Below are positions 49,488 to 61,283 of a stretch of 64,000 nt of DNA, piece after piece; positions within the stretch are counted from its first letter, which is position 1, and the number at the start of each line of letters is the position of its first letter. A model generated the notes under the pieces. The model had not been told where the DNA came from and did not search any database. It was given only the letters and a program-made list of their open reading frames with translations. Made by a program: the position numbers and the translations under genes. Source of the stretch: Rhodeus uyekii (lineage: Eukaryota > Chordata > Actinopteri > Cypriniformes > Acheilognathidae). Location of the stretch: positions 871,820 through 935,819 of the forward strand of contig JAWRVZ010000214.1 of NCBI GenBank assembly GCA_037043235.1, written 5' to 3'.

Positions 49488-49621
49488 GCTAAGAAGCAAG
49501 ATCTGCCGCGTGAGGAACAGGGTCCATCCATCAAGAACCTGGACTTCTGGCCCAAACTGATCACACTGATGGTGTCTGTTATAGATGAGGACAGATTGGC
49601 CTACACACCCATTATTAACCA
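49488..49621 (+). CDS. unc13c: unc13 exon: MUN domain, NLDFWPKLITLMV segment
   Basis: Acceptor ctttccag ends at 49487. Translation AKKQDLPREEQGPSIKNLDF, WPKLITLMVSVIDEDR, LAYTPIIN plus CA of a split codon is clear. The donor is placed at 49622 (CA|gtgcgt) because only this choice gives CAA (Q) with the leading A of the next exon and restores the conserved NQFPQEL. KKQDLPRE and LITLMVSVIDED resemble UNC13C more than UNC13A/B. Length 134 nt. Confidence 0.94.
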
Positions 49622-50661
49622 GTGCGTATCACAACACACACACAATGTGAAGCCATCCAAATATATCTGTATTCTGTACCATATGTTACTGTATTTTTTA
49701 CAAACAGGACAGAAAACAATATCTTTAATATCTCAGTTGTTTCTCCTGGACAACAATGGAATTAAATGAAGATCTTCTCATGTGTTTCTCCAGTAATCTC
49801 ACTAGAGCCTGTTTCAATAAAGAGCTCCGCAATGTCTTAAATTGTGGTCTGAATTTCCAAGACACCTTTGCAAGCAAAAGTATGAACCATTTTTTATTAA
49901 TTTCTTCCAAGATCAAACTATTTGACCATGTAATGTAATATAATGTAATCACAGACGGACTCAAAGATGGAGAGATGAGATCTCTGTGTGGAGCACCGGC
50001 TTTTGTCAGACTCCTTGTGCATATAAAAATCTCATTGGATTATAATTGAATGGTAAAATGAAAGCTTGGAAGTGTAACCTAGTATTTCCTACTGTCACAA
50101 CAACAAAAGATATAAATAATTGGCTAATTGTCTTTTCTGCAAAAGCAAATCCACTTTGATGTAATTCCAAAGGATAAGGACTTTATATGGTAAAACCAAT
50201 GCCATCATTACTGTTAATTTGACAGTGTAATAAGTTCTGAGAAAGCCAAAACAGCTGAAATTCAGATATGCTAACGTACTCTGTATTAGGCAGGATGATT
50301 TCAGGATGGACTGAACAATGAAATTCAATATGTGACGTGTGTTCACAACAGATTTAGATTCTTAGATTCTCTTCAGAAATCCACAGGCAGGCAAGCAGGA
50401 GACTTTAATAATTTAGCATCCTGGACAAACCCAGAGAAGAATCTTCTTTCCCTCAATTTATTTTTCTTTAGCTCCAAGCGTTTCTGTTTGTTCAACTCTC
50501 TCTTATCTTTTATCTCACCTTTTGCAGAGTTTGTGTGTGTGAGGAAGATGTTACTGGGCTTCTAGTGTCATTAGTTCTGGTATCGTCTCTCGATCCATGT
50601 GGAGTGAAGAGAAATGGCACATACTGTGTTTGGACTCTAATGATCTCTACACAACTAGAGC

Positions 50662-50662
<1 letters not shown>

Positions 50663-50707
<45 letters not shown>
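50663..50707 (+). repeat. (TG)n microsatellite
   Basis: About 22 uninterrupted TG units; the cysteine-valine frames across it are artefacts. Confidence 0.98.
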
Positions 50708-50708
<1 letters not shown>

Positions 50709-50863
50709 CGTTCCTGTTCAGATTACTTAACACAATGCAAATGAAAACTGATAAGATTCACACTACTAAACTCAGTAACTGAGAAAAATGACTTTGAGTG
50801 TTTTGGTTGAACTTAATTGAATTGATTTAATGTCTATTTTCAACAGTTGAATTTTTTCAACTA

Positions 50864-51384
50864 CAGTAGAACCCCGACTTACGAAATGCTCAACGTACGA
50901 ATCGTCCCGCTCTCCCATTGGCTGTCTCCCGGCCCGTGTTACCAGATTGGACTAAAGATTTCCAGCCCAACTAAAGCTTAAAACCCGCCGGGAACCCGCC
51001 CAATCTGGCAACACTGCTCCCGGCTCTGACGCTAGCTTTCTCTGCAGCATCCTGCTCTCCTATTGGTCAGCATCGCTCCCACCAGCCTCTGCGTAGCGGC
51101 ATTCCTCTCCCATTTAATTTCACGATGAAAGTGAAAGTGAAAGGGAAGAAGAGGATGCTCTCCATGGAGACGAAAAGGGAGATAATTGAGAAGTATGAAG
51201 CTGGGATGTGTTTGTCATACCATACTGAACAAGCATAGCTTTATTATAAAATTAAATGTGGTGTTTTCGTAGGGCTTGGAACGGATTAGGCAATTTACAT
51301 GTAAAAGCCTGACCGACTTACGAAAAGATCGACTCACGAAGCCAACCTCGGAACGGATTATTTTCGTAAGTCGGGGTTCTACTG
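50864..51384 (+). mobile_element. Tigger/pogo element with transposase N-terminal relic
   Basis: CAGTAGAACCCCGACTTACG and CGTAAGTCGGGGTTCTACTG are perfect inverted ends, each flanked by TA; 521 bp. At 51125-51238 an ATG frame (MKVKVKGKKRMLSMETKREI then IEKYEAG) matches the helix-turn-helix start of pogo/CENP-B-like transposases and stops after 37 codons. Together with the near-perfect ends this suggests a recent internally deleted derivative. Confidence 0.92.
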
Positions 51385-51694
51385 TATTTTCAAACCAGCC
51401 TGTCAAGGGACAAACCATAGTCTAAGAAACTCAGTTTTGATAAAGTGTGGTGTTTCTTTGTCTTTCTATAGGGCAGAGCAGTGTTTAAGGTATCTTAAAT
51501 ATTTAGGATGAAATTCAGCATCAGTCGCTTTTCTGCACGAAAGCAACATGAATTGCAACAATAATCCAGTCACAGTTCAGTATAGAAATATTATAATGAC
51601 ATTATATTTGAATGATTCTATCAAGCCAGTGTGAGATTTTCAAACGTTTATCTTACATTTCCTACGATGTAAAGTTTACAAAATCAGGTGGTAC

Positions 51695-52477
51695 TGTCAG
51701 GACCAGTTTATCTGGAAAAAGCAAAGGTTTATTTGCAAAAATGCAAAACTCAAAAGAAAAAAAAAACATTCACGCAGTCAAAAAAACACCAGAAGGGGCA
51801 AGCAAGTGTGAGAGTCAGTAAAGCATGCAGAATGGACAGATTGGAGGACAGGCTGTTCACAGATCACACAGATATGAACTTTGACCACTGGAGAATCCAG
51901 AAAACATGCAGGTGTGCTGGCTCGACAGTGCAGGGTAGGAGAATCAAAGAGATCCAACAGGCCAGGCTAACAGATCCGGGTCAGGGCAAGAGAACCTCAG
52001 GATCCCAGTCAGGCCAGATCAGCCAGTCAAGGATTTTTACACTTATATGTATGCTTTATCCAAAGCAACTTGCACTGCATTCAAGGTACACAATAACATT
52101 CTAACCAGTTCTTGCTTTCCCTGGTAATCGAACTCATGATCTTGGCGTTGCATGCACCACGCTCTACTGTTTGAGCTCCAGGAAAGCTTAAGGATATGCA
52201 AAAAGGAATTCAGGACAGGCAGAGAAACCTGAAGCCAAAAGGAGAAGCAAACAGAACAAGACTGTTCCTAGTCCGCTCAAAGGCAAATCAACAAACTGGC
52301 AAAGAACAGCACACGCAAGGGAAATAAATAGGGCAACAAATAAGGTGGTGATAAGAGACAATAGGTAAGGTAAATGAACGGGTGAAAAGAAAACAAGGGG
52401 GAGGCAAAGACTTGACAAAAGCAAAAGAGCACATGGCAAACATAACAAACCGAGTTGATCAGCCCAGAGTCTTAATA
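51695..52477 (-). mobile_element. Solo LTR with 5-bp duplication (GGTAC), carrying a SINE
   Basis: Starts TGTCAGGAC and ends GTCTTAATA, which differs from the expected GTCCTGACA by three transitions. GGTAC flanks both sides (51690-51694, 52478-52482). A tttatt near 51726-51735 is the complement of AATAAA, so the LTR is in reverse. A tRNA-derived SINE is inserted at 52030-52190. Confidence 0.7.
52030..52190 (-). mobile_element. tRNA-derived SINE, near full length
   Basis: tatgctttatccaaagcaac, ttgcactgcattcaaggtac, ctggtaatcgaactcatgat, cttggcgttgca and gctccaggaaagc are present in order. A possible short duplication aaggat lies at both edges. It landed inside the solo LTR and is therefore younger. 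Confidence 0.85.
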
Positions 52478-52639
52478 GGTACATTGACACTTAAATAAGG
52501 TATTAATGAAGTTGAATAAAGTAGGAATAATATTTGCAGATGTGTAATAATACAGAAGGTTAGATGTTTATATCAAGCTCTTAGCAAGCAGAGTGTTGAA
52601 GAATATCACCAACACTGGAATAAAGTAAATTGAATCTTT

Positions 52640-53390
52640 GTTTCGACAGTCTCGAAAGTCTCTTATGCTCACCATGGATGCATTTATTTAATCAATATTC
52701 TAATACAGTGATCCCTCGTTTATCACGGTTGGACCGAAACCCCCCGCGATAGGTGAAAAAATTAGCAAAGTAGGATCAGCCAATCAGCTCACAGGATACA
52801 TCCACTCGCGCTCTCATTCGTCGGTCTCATGCCGGGAACCAATCACGTGCCTTGTCTGAGTGCCCGCGGGTGTGTACAAAGCCTCTGAGAGAGTTTCTCT
52901 CTTTGTCTGGCATCCTGGGAAACGGTTTCTCTTGCATCACAATGAAGCAACGCTGCTTTCCGCAATACGGCTGCCGAATAAATATTTTTGAAAAATCCGC
53001 GATGCTCTGAGGCCACGAAACTTGAACTGCGGAGTGGCGAGGGATTACTGTATATTGGTTAAATCTATAAAATATAACTTTTTTTATATTATAATATATC
53101 TTAAAATGTTAATTACTTACATGATTAGACTTGTATGTCATATGATACTCAGGAAACATTTCTAATTATTACCAACATTGAAAACGGTTGTGCTTGTGCC
53201 GGGATACATCTTTGTCAGGATTATTTGATGAATAGAAAGTTCAGAAAACAGCTTTTATTTGAAATATAAATCTTGTGTAACATTATAAGTGTCCTTAATG
53301 AATTAAAGTATTTATTTCTGTAAAAATATATTTTTGGGCACACTTTTGAATAGTAGTGTATATTGTCTTCAGAACAGAGATAACTGATGA
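52640..53390 (+). repeat. Cyprinid-type interspersed repeat, copy 4, split by a Tigger MITE
   Basis: cttatgctcaccatggatgc then atttatttaatc stops at 52705 and resumes after 53050 with aacattgaaaacggttgtgc, ggattatttgatgaatagaa, gaaatataaatcttgtgtaa and cttttgaatagtagtgtat. The two halves join cleanly once the 345-bp MITE is removed. Confidence 0.75.
52706..53050. mobile_element. Tigger/pogo MITE, copy 2 (TA target)
   Basis: CAGTGATCCCTCGTTTATCACGG and GGCGAGGGATTACTG are inverted ends with TA on each side; 345 bp. It is the inverted sibling of the 22.3-kb copy (shared catcctgggaaacggtttctc and aaagcctctgagagagttt). Confidence 0.9.
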
Positions 53391-54340
53391 TGGCATGAGC
53401 AAAAATGTCAGATTTTCCATTCTCTTTCCACACTGAAAGCAAGCCAACTACTTAAAGTCATTGTGACCTTGTTTACAACTTTCTGCTATTATTATGAGCT
53501 ATTCATCGCTGTGTGCTGTTATACAGTAAGCAACTTACTTTTCTTCATAACCTATCAGAATAATAATGACATCCTTCGCCTTCTTCCCCTCAATATATAA
53601 AATCACGTTTGCTCAATAAATCACGTGAAATGGGTTGTGAATTACGTTCCATGCTGATTTTAAGTCATAGTTATAGCAGTTGACTACATTATCTTTTGGA
53701 TTATTTGCAAAATGACAGTCTGGAGAGTCACTACCAAAGATTTGAAAACTAAATTGAAGCATTGTGAACAAAGTCTTAAATTCATATTTTTCAGCACAGA
53801 ATCTCTCAGAGCAAAAAAACACAAAGAGCGACATTTCCTTAATGAAACATAATAAATGACTTCAGCATGTCCTTCCATCACTATGAAAAGGAGAGAGAGG
53901 CTTTCTCTAGTATCCATATGTGTTCTTCTCTTTTTCTGTCCATCCTGAGCAATTAACGGGTCTAAATAGAGTTGAGGCTGGTCTAGATTGATCTGAGATT
54001 GCTTTTGAGCAATGGGGGAGAGTAGAGAGCTGATCACTTCACTCAGTGATATGGTACTCTGGTGGTTGCCATGGAAACAGCCCGTGTGATGGGTAGCACA
54101 GTGAAATTGATGCCTATAAGCAGAATAGGCTCACTGGTGAAATGCATGCATCTAAAATGGGACAGGGCCCTTTTACACCCACTCCAAGACAAAAACCAAG
54201 ACTAGACCTCTCGAGTTTCAGATCAAGACCACAGAGAGTGAAAATGATAGTTTCACAAATGATGTCATCTTGACGTGTTGATCCAAAGAACTGAAGCAAA
54301 GAAAAATACATGTATTTACTTGTTAATGTATGTTTATATG

Positions 54341-54444
<104 letters not shown>

Positions 54445-54625
54445 GTGTGTGTATTTATTTATTTATTATATATTTTTTATATAAATAAAATGATTAACTT
54501 GACAGAATCTTGAGTCTTTAGAGGTCTAAAGACGTGGACCACAAAATCAGAGCTCTGATGGATGAATGAATTCCTGAACAGAATGCTGTATGGTTGTAAT
54601 GATGTCTATTTTCATTTCATTTTAG

Positions 54626-54711
54626 ATTCCCGCAAGAGTTGAATATGGGTAGAATTAGTTCTGAAATTATGTGGAACCTCTTCGCCATGGATATGAAGTA
54701 CGCAATGGAGG
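54626..54711 (+). CDS. unc13c: unc13 exon: MUN domain, FPQELNMG segment (last exon in window)
   Basis: Acceptor cattttag ends at 54625; donor gtaagt starts at 54712. One base completes the Q codon, 28 codons encode FPQELNMGRISSEIMWNLFA and MDMKYAME, and a final G begins the next codon (expected E of the family EEHE motif). QELNMG and EIMW..FA.DMKYA again resemble UNC13C. The next exon (EHE...LCKS..YMNLHFKVKW in the family) is not found in the remaining 9.3 kb, so this intron leaves the window. Confidence 0.94.
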
Positions 54712-55479
54712 GTAAGTTACTCCTGCTCCAGTTTTTATCATCTCTTTATGGGGTTGGTGGCAGGGTTTTTGTTCTGATGTGGTTTCTGCCGGGTCTGTTT
54801 GGATCTGAGATTCTTTTTGAGCAAAACTCAAGCTGGCTTTACATCACGGTTGGACTGAGTGTCTGAGAAACATCTTATGTGAATTAAGTGATGCAGGTTT
54901 TTCATGTCTTTAAAGGAGCAAAATTGTTTGGTTGCAAATTGTTTTAGTTTTCCATGCATATAGTCTACATATAATATGTATATAATTATCCAAAACATTG
55001 TAATTTAGGTTTATGTTTTTGTCTGTTTGACTATTGTTCACCTACTCTCTGGTGTTTTGAATTCTGACTTTATGTTGGTTGGGATGGACTAATCTCTATG
55101 AAACAGTTTTGATATCTTTAATTTGGGTGGGTGGATGTTAATGAGTTGATGCGACATCATAATTATCTCTATAATTAATCTTGGTGGGATAAAGAAGAAG
55201 CTTTGTATTGTAAACATTAGAGTATGTCTTCATTCTACATCAAATTTATATTTGAAAAGAGCAAGAATGAGAGCAGACTCATTTATTTAGAATAGCTTAT
55301 CCTTCATGATTATTGTGTTCCTTCATGTCTAGCACTTTTGTTTTTGTTTTTAATACTGTGGTCATGTTTGTATTTGCTGTTTTCTACTTATTTATGGTTT
55401 ATTTCTGTTGTTATTTACTGTTATTTATTATTTTAATATTGTTCTTTTTGCTATTTCTTCTTGACGTATGGTGACCTTG

Positions 55480-55525
55480 GGTGATTTGAAAGGCGCCTAA
55501 AATAAAATTTATTGTTATTATTAAG
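55480..55525 (+). mobile_element. 3' tail of a LINE (L2-like)
   Basis: ggtgatttgaaaggcgcct followed by aaaataaaatttattgttat is the typical 3' end of fish L2-type LINEs, with the 3' TTA/ATT microsatellite. The upstream coding part is not recognisable. Confidence 0.5.
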
Positions 55526-55815
55526 AAACATTCATGTGCAGTTATAATTTGACAATGTCTTGATGGAGTTATTATTTTAGAGGAAGTATGTGAGAGTCTG
55601 GGAAACAATGTGTAAATGTGACCGTGATCATGGGAAGAGTTGAATTTATATTTTATGAATGTTGTTTGTGACTGATAGCAGTAGGACAGTGTGGCATTTG
55701 CGTTTCATAGTTATATTTGGAACAAACTCTCCAGGATTCAGATTTACCTGTGATATTTGATTTGAACCACAGATGGTCTGCTGTCAAAACAACAAAAAAA
55801 GTCTGTGACAAAAAC

Positions 55816-55818
<3 letters not shown>

Positions 55819-55857
<39 letters not shown>

Positions 55858-55911
55858 TGTTCTTAAAAGTAAAAGATTAATGAATTGCAAGGTTATTCTG
55901 TCATACGCACG

Positions 55912-55946
<35 letters not shown>
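55819..55946 (+). repeat. Pair of (CA)n microsatellites
   Basis: CA runs at about 55819-55853 and 55912-55946, separated by about 60 bp of ordinary sequence. Confidence 0.97.
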
Positions 55947-55949
<3 letters not shown>

Positions 55950-57038
55950 ACAGTAGAGCATTTAAAGGTTATTCCCTCTGATTGGATCGCACACATTTTC
56001 TGAGAATATCAGTGAGGACATTGTTTTTTAAAATAAAGTAACTCTAACTAATCCAAAATCATAGTCATCCTTTTACATTGATAGACTTTCATGAAGCCTG
56101 TATATAGGATACATATTCACCATGCTTTATAATGCACCTTTGAAATCCTGTGTAACTTTTCATTTATTAATCATTTCAATCATATCCGACTTTTGATGAT
56201 TTTATGAGCCATCTCCATACATGAGAGACTGTCTATGAACTTTCTTGCCATTGATTTCTTTTTAGGGTTGGTTGCCAGGTCTTTCCCCAATATTCCTCAT
56301 TACATGGCTTGGGACTGAAACACACACACATGGACAAAGATGGATCGCTCCTTGTCCTGATGTTAGAGTAACAATTACAGAAGAACAAAATAAAGTATTC
56401 TTTTGGAGCTTGGAAGGGTTCAGATTGAACAGATGTGTTATAACATCATCACTATCTGCTTCAGAACTCAATTTCCACTTCATTCACCATCTGACTCATA
56501 CTCAAGATCTGAAACATATTCTCGAAACTATCATTTTCATCATCTTCAAAATCAATATTTTGCACACAGGTGAACTGTACTTATTCAGTCATCAAAAGTT
56601 AAATTATTTTTGTGCAGAAAAAAAAAAAACTTAGTTAAACATCTCGGTTCTTCAACAACCCTGTAAAATTTTAAGGCATTCCTTTATAATTTTTTTCATG
56701 TTAAATTATTCATAATGAATTGATTGAGAAATACTAAGAAGGTTTATGTCTAACTTTAAAAAATGAATGAGAAGGAGGGTAATCAATAGGGATGAGTGAG
56801 TACAGCATTATCTGTATCTGTATCTGTTAACCATATGAATTATCTGTATCTGTACTTGGACTGGGTGTGGCCTAACCCGGAAGTGGGCGGGTTGTCTTGA
56901 AATGGGCGGGGCTTTATTTTTAATCATGCAATTGATATGGGTTGATCAGAAATTGTTATATGTATTGCTGATTAGAAAACTATTTACATGACAACATCAG
57001 CATTGAGCTTCAGATTTGTTTGGTTCTTTTTTTTTCAG

Positions 57039-57040
<2 letters not shown>
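55947..57040 (+). other. Intron sequence, possible fragment of a short DNA element
   Basis: The phrase gggatgagtgagtacagc followed by tctgtatctg repeats (about 56792-56850) resembles the edge of a known fish hAT-like repeat. A related cggatacttgtttcagccga lies at 57580-57605. I could not define two termini or a duplication. No genes. Confidence 0.3.

Positions 57041-57077
<37 letters not shown>
57041..57077 (+). repeat. (TG)n microsatellite
   Basis: About 18 TG units. Confidence 0.95.
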
Positions 57078-59334
57078 GCTAATTAATTTGTAATATAGTT
57101 TTTATACAACTAGTTTATTTTTTGCGTGAAGTAAAAAAACTGGTTAGAGCCAGCAGACGGTTAAAAAAATAAAATAAAATCTCTGACAGGCAGAGACACA
57201 ACGCTAGTCGCATTCTACCAAACACCACGTCTGAACAAACCCCATGTTTACCAGAACTCTACTGGTTAATAAGTACTACAAACATACTGAAATAAACAAA
57301 GCTGAAGAATCCTTAAACGTTAACGGAAAAGACCCGCAAACCTGAGTGACTGAGGGAGAGACAGCGAGAGAAAGAGAGCTGTTCTCTTCTCAGTGTTCTG
57401 TGTGTGAGTGAGTAGAGCGGGACACAGCAAATCTGCATGTGTAGGGGAGGGGCGCTGTGACTAGCCTATCACAGAACGCAGACACAGTCAGCTACCCAAT
57501 GAGGATTTTTATTCAATCCGAGCACAGCTATTGACTCGTATTACACGTCTAATACTCTGCAAAAGTTCTTTATCCGTACCGGATACTTGTTTCAGCCGAG
57601 GATCCGGGTCAACTCTAGTAGTCAATGACGTCCCGGGTAGACCTGAGGTATACCATTTAGGTTTAAATGGGTCATAACATGGATTTATAAAAAAATATTT
57701 TAATATGTTCATTTAAGGTAATAAAGTCTTAAGCACAAAATCGAATGCATATTGATATATGCAGAATTTTTATTTTCAATCCGTAGTCTGATTCTCTGTC
57801 TGAAATGATCGGTTTTTATGGGGCGTCACCTTTAAGGCTTGTCAGTAAACAGCAATTTTATGATTGGCTAAATCACTGCACAGGAAACAGTATCATTATC
57901 CAATCACTATTGCATGCAAGTAAGTGTTTTGAAAACATTATCCATATAAAACTGTAACTTACAGAAAAAGTATTATGGAATAATTTACTTGCGGTTTATG
58001 ATGTGGCTGCTGTCAGATCCAATACCGCTGGCTGCTTCTTTCATCTTTCATCAAAAGTTCCTTTGTGAACTCTCGCTTACGCTGTGCCTCGTTTACAAAA
58101 TAAAATGCTCTGAAGAAACATAATCCTCTGACGCGATCCAGGGCACCATTAAAATAAGCCATCCACTTATTTCCGACACTGGGATCCTTCTGGAGTTTTT
58201 CTCTTCCATTCTTCCAGTTGTTGACAGACTCAAGTGTCTAGACTATGTCAGTAACTGTACATGTGTCTGTATACTGTATCAATATAAATAGCGTCAGTGA
58301 TAATAATATGGGTTATAACTGATTTTGATGCGACAGGATGCTCATATCCTGTGTATGTAAATATAAACCATTAAGCGAATGAATGCCAGTGGGCGGGGCC
58401 TATGGTGCGATGATGTATAACTATTCGTCGACAGTTGTATGCAAATATATTTGCCCGTGTGACATCAAAGATCCTGCAATATCAAGATGAGCTATTTTTG
58501 GAGATTGATCAAATAAATGCTTTGTTTATAATTAGGAGGTTTTAAGCTCTGAAAATCACAGGATGTTTTAATGGTACAAAGACCTCTTTTATCTCAAAAG
58601 ATCAAAGCTTTACTTTGTACCACTACTTTGTTTACAATAACAACATACAACTGATTGAAAGTTTTTGTTGTTATTGTTGTTTTGATTATTTAATTTAGAA
58701 TAGCAGTTTAAATTTTATTTTTATTTATTTTATTTACGTTTAAAGATTTCCCTGGTATACTCTATATACATTTTTATAGAATAATTATTTTCGCTGTAAT
58801 AACTGTTCATTCTTTTTGTGATCAACTTATTATTGTCTTTTAAATATAGCTGGACATTTTGATGCTCCATTATCCCAGTATGTTTTGACATTAGGTAACA
58901 CTTTTTTTTTTTTTTTACAATTAAGTAATGATTTTTTTTAAACATAACATATGCTCAATCACAGTGAATTGTAGATATTACCAAAGACAAAATGAACAAT
59001 GAGATTGTGTCTGCACATTCACACACAACCTTTGACAGCAGACCATATGCTGTTAGATTCACACACAATCCTTCAGTATTTCACAGATTACTGAACCATC
59101 TTTAGGTTGCCATAGGAACAAGGTGTTAAGATAATCTATGGTTTCACACACGCATACACAAATAGGTTTATCTTCATGGGGACTTTCCATAGACACAATG
59201 TTTTTTTTTTGTTTTTTAACTGCACAAACTGTATATGCTATCTTTTTTTAATTTTCAAATCATCATTTAGTATGTTTATTAATTAATTTCAAGCCTTTTT
59301 CCCACAATTTAGTTGATCTCAGGTACATACATAA
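57078..59334 (+). other. Intron sequence without recognised genes
   Basis: The block 57720-58600, with gtgggcggggcctatggtgc and fish-repeat-like wording, may be an old interspersed element. I found no inverted ends or coding signal. Poly-T occurs near 58900. Confidence 0.35.
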
Positions 59335-59339
59335 CACAC

Positions 59340-59381
<42 letters not shown>

Positions 59382-59396
59382 TCACACACACACTTG
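59335..59396 (+). repeat. (CA)-rich microsatellite
   Basis: An imperfect acatac/acac tract. Confidence 0.92.
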
Positions 59397-59638
59397 CTGC
59401 GAACCTTGCAGCCTTTGCTCTCATTTCTTTTTAATATGGATTGACATGTTGCCATGAGATGTGACAGAAAAGAAAAGCACAAACTTTATGCAGTTTCATT
59501 TTCATTTCATTTATGTTCTTTTTTTCTTGAGGGCAATTCAGAAATCTTTCTTTCATTTGAATATAATCCAGATTAGTTTGCGCTGACACGCTGACATTAA
59601 TGTGAGGCAAAAAGCATTCGCTTTAAGGCACATACAAT

Positions 59639-59640
<2 letters not shown>

Positions 59641-59722
<82 letters not shown>
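59641..59722 (+). repeat. (CA)n microsatellite, about 41 units
   Basis: Uninterrupted CA run. The cysteine-valine frames on the minus strand are artefacts of it. Confidence 0.98.
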
Positions 59723-59723
<1 letters not shown>

Positions 59724-59831
59724 TTGCTCATCTGCTGGATTGAGCAACCTGAAGTCTCCTTAACTTCTGGCTCAACATTTGAAAACCTACTTAGGAAAAA
59801 GTAATTTTTGGATTGGTGTACTGTAAACTGT

Positions 59832-59833
<2 letters not shown>

Positions 59834-59876
<43 letters not shown>

Positions 59877-59882
59877 AACACA
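59834..59882 (+). repeat. (CA)n microsatellite
   Basis: About 19 CA units followed by two acaa variants, 110 bp from the preceding long run. Confidence 0.97.
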
Positions 59883-61131
59883 AACGGAACTTGTATTTAA
59901 GTTTAGATGCTCTTAGTAGAATTTCAGATAGCACTAGATATAAAGAATGCTACAGTAATTCCATCTTCATTGTAGCCATACCATATACAATATAAATAGT
60001 CATATTATATTGATCTCAATCTGTACTGTGTCGTAAAATATTGAATGTTTGTGCAAAAGAGAGTAATATTATCAGTTCTACAGTAAAATCCCAAAATGCA
60101 TTCACTACTGTGTACTGCTAAGGAAAATAAATATATTCCAGAAATGTAAGCTAGGAGCAAACCTAACACTTACAATTGCACTTTTAGATCTTGTGCGGAT
60201 CGAAGACTGTTCTTCAGTGTTATGAATAGAATAGCTTGACTCAACATGGATCCACACCAAAAACAGTGCAGATTCAACACTTAGTGTACACAGCTGCTGT
60301 ACTCAGATCACAAATAAGTGTCATGAATTATTGAACGATAAACTTTATTGCCATTGTTATTAGTTATATAGTACTCATAACCTCATAATCAGTTAACAGC
60401 AAAGCTTCACTGGCACAACTGTAAATTATAACAATAATGTCAATGTATTGAAGTGCCTACATTAAAATGGAGATAGTCTATAAAAAGATGTAGTTGTTTA
60501 GACGTCAAATGTGTGATTTATATATAAATATAATGCCTATTTGAATTTTTTTTGGTAAATGTTTTTGGAGATGTTAAATCAAGGCCATCAAAGGCCGTTC
60601 ACCACTTATGTACCCGCAGAGAACAGCTTCATTTCAGCCAGTGCTTGGAGAATTTGCTGCTGGCTCTTATGTAGATAGTGGTTAAGCATGAGATATTATT
60701 TTTTGGTATATCAAACAAGCAATCTTTGGTCTTATCACTTACTTGTTCCAGAGCAAATCAATTTAGCTAAGGGTAGGTTTACGTTTCACAACTTTATATT
60801 TTTATTTAACTTAAATCCTGTCTTAACTAGGGCTACTTTTGTACTTTTGACTAAATGGTTTGCTTGTGTTGATTTCCTATTTTACAAACTGTATAAAATG
60901 GGATAACTTTATAATGGCTTTTATTGTTCATTTAAATACTATTGCTCATTAAATAATATTTTATTATAAATAAATAATATGCAGTATTTGGTGATTTTAA
61001 CTTCATTGAAAATTACTTTAGACTTAAAGATAGTCTTAATGACTGAGTCAGACAAAGACTTTTATATTGAAAGGTAGTGAAAGTCTGCGCTTTTCCTGTG
61101 AAAATGGACTATGTTAACACTTTTTCCATAG
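59883..61131 (+). other. Intron sequence without recognised features
   Basis: A/T-rich; a 72-codon frame at 60688-60906 has no family resemblance. Confidence 0.5.
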
Positions 61132-61283
61132 GCTTTCCTGTCGCTCAAACAGTAGAGTGTGGCGTTTGCAACACCAAGGTCGTGTGTTTGATTCCCAGGG
61201 AAAGTCAGTACTAGTTAGAATTTGAATGTTTACCTTGAATGCAATGTTAGTTGCCTTGTCTGCCAAATGCATAAATGTAAAAT
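61132..61283 (+). mobile_element. tRNA-derived SINE, + orientation
   Basis: Starts ggctttcctgtcgctcaaac and has tggcgtttgcaacaccaagg, gtttgattcccagggaaagt, accttgaatgcaatg and tgccaaatgcataaatgta. The first 70 bases are the tRNA-like head with the B box gtgtttgattc. Confidence 0.88.

Noticed and set aside
59553..59881. Cysteine-valine frames on the minus strand (also at 50535-50782 and 55653-55944)
   Set aside because: They are translations of (CA)n or (TG)n runs.
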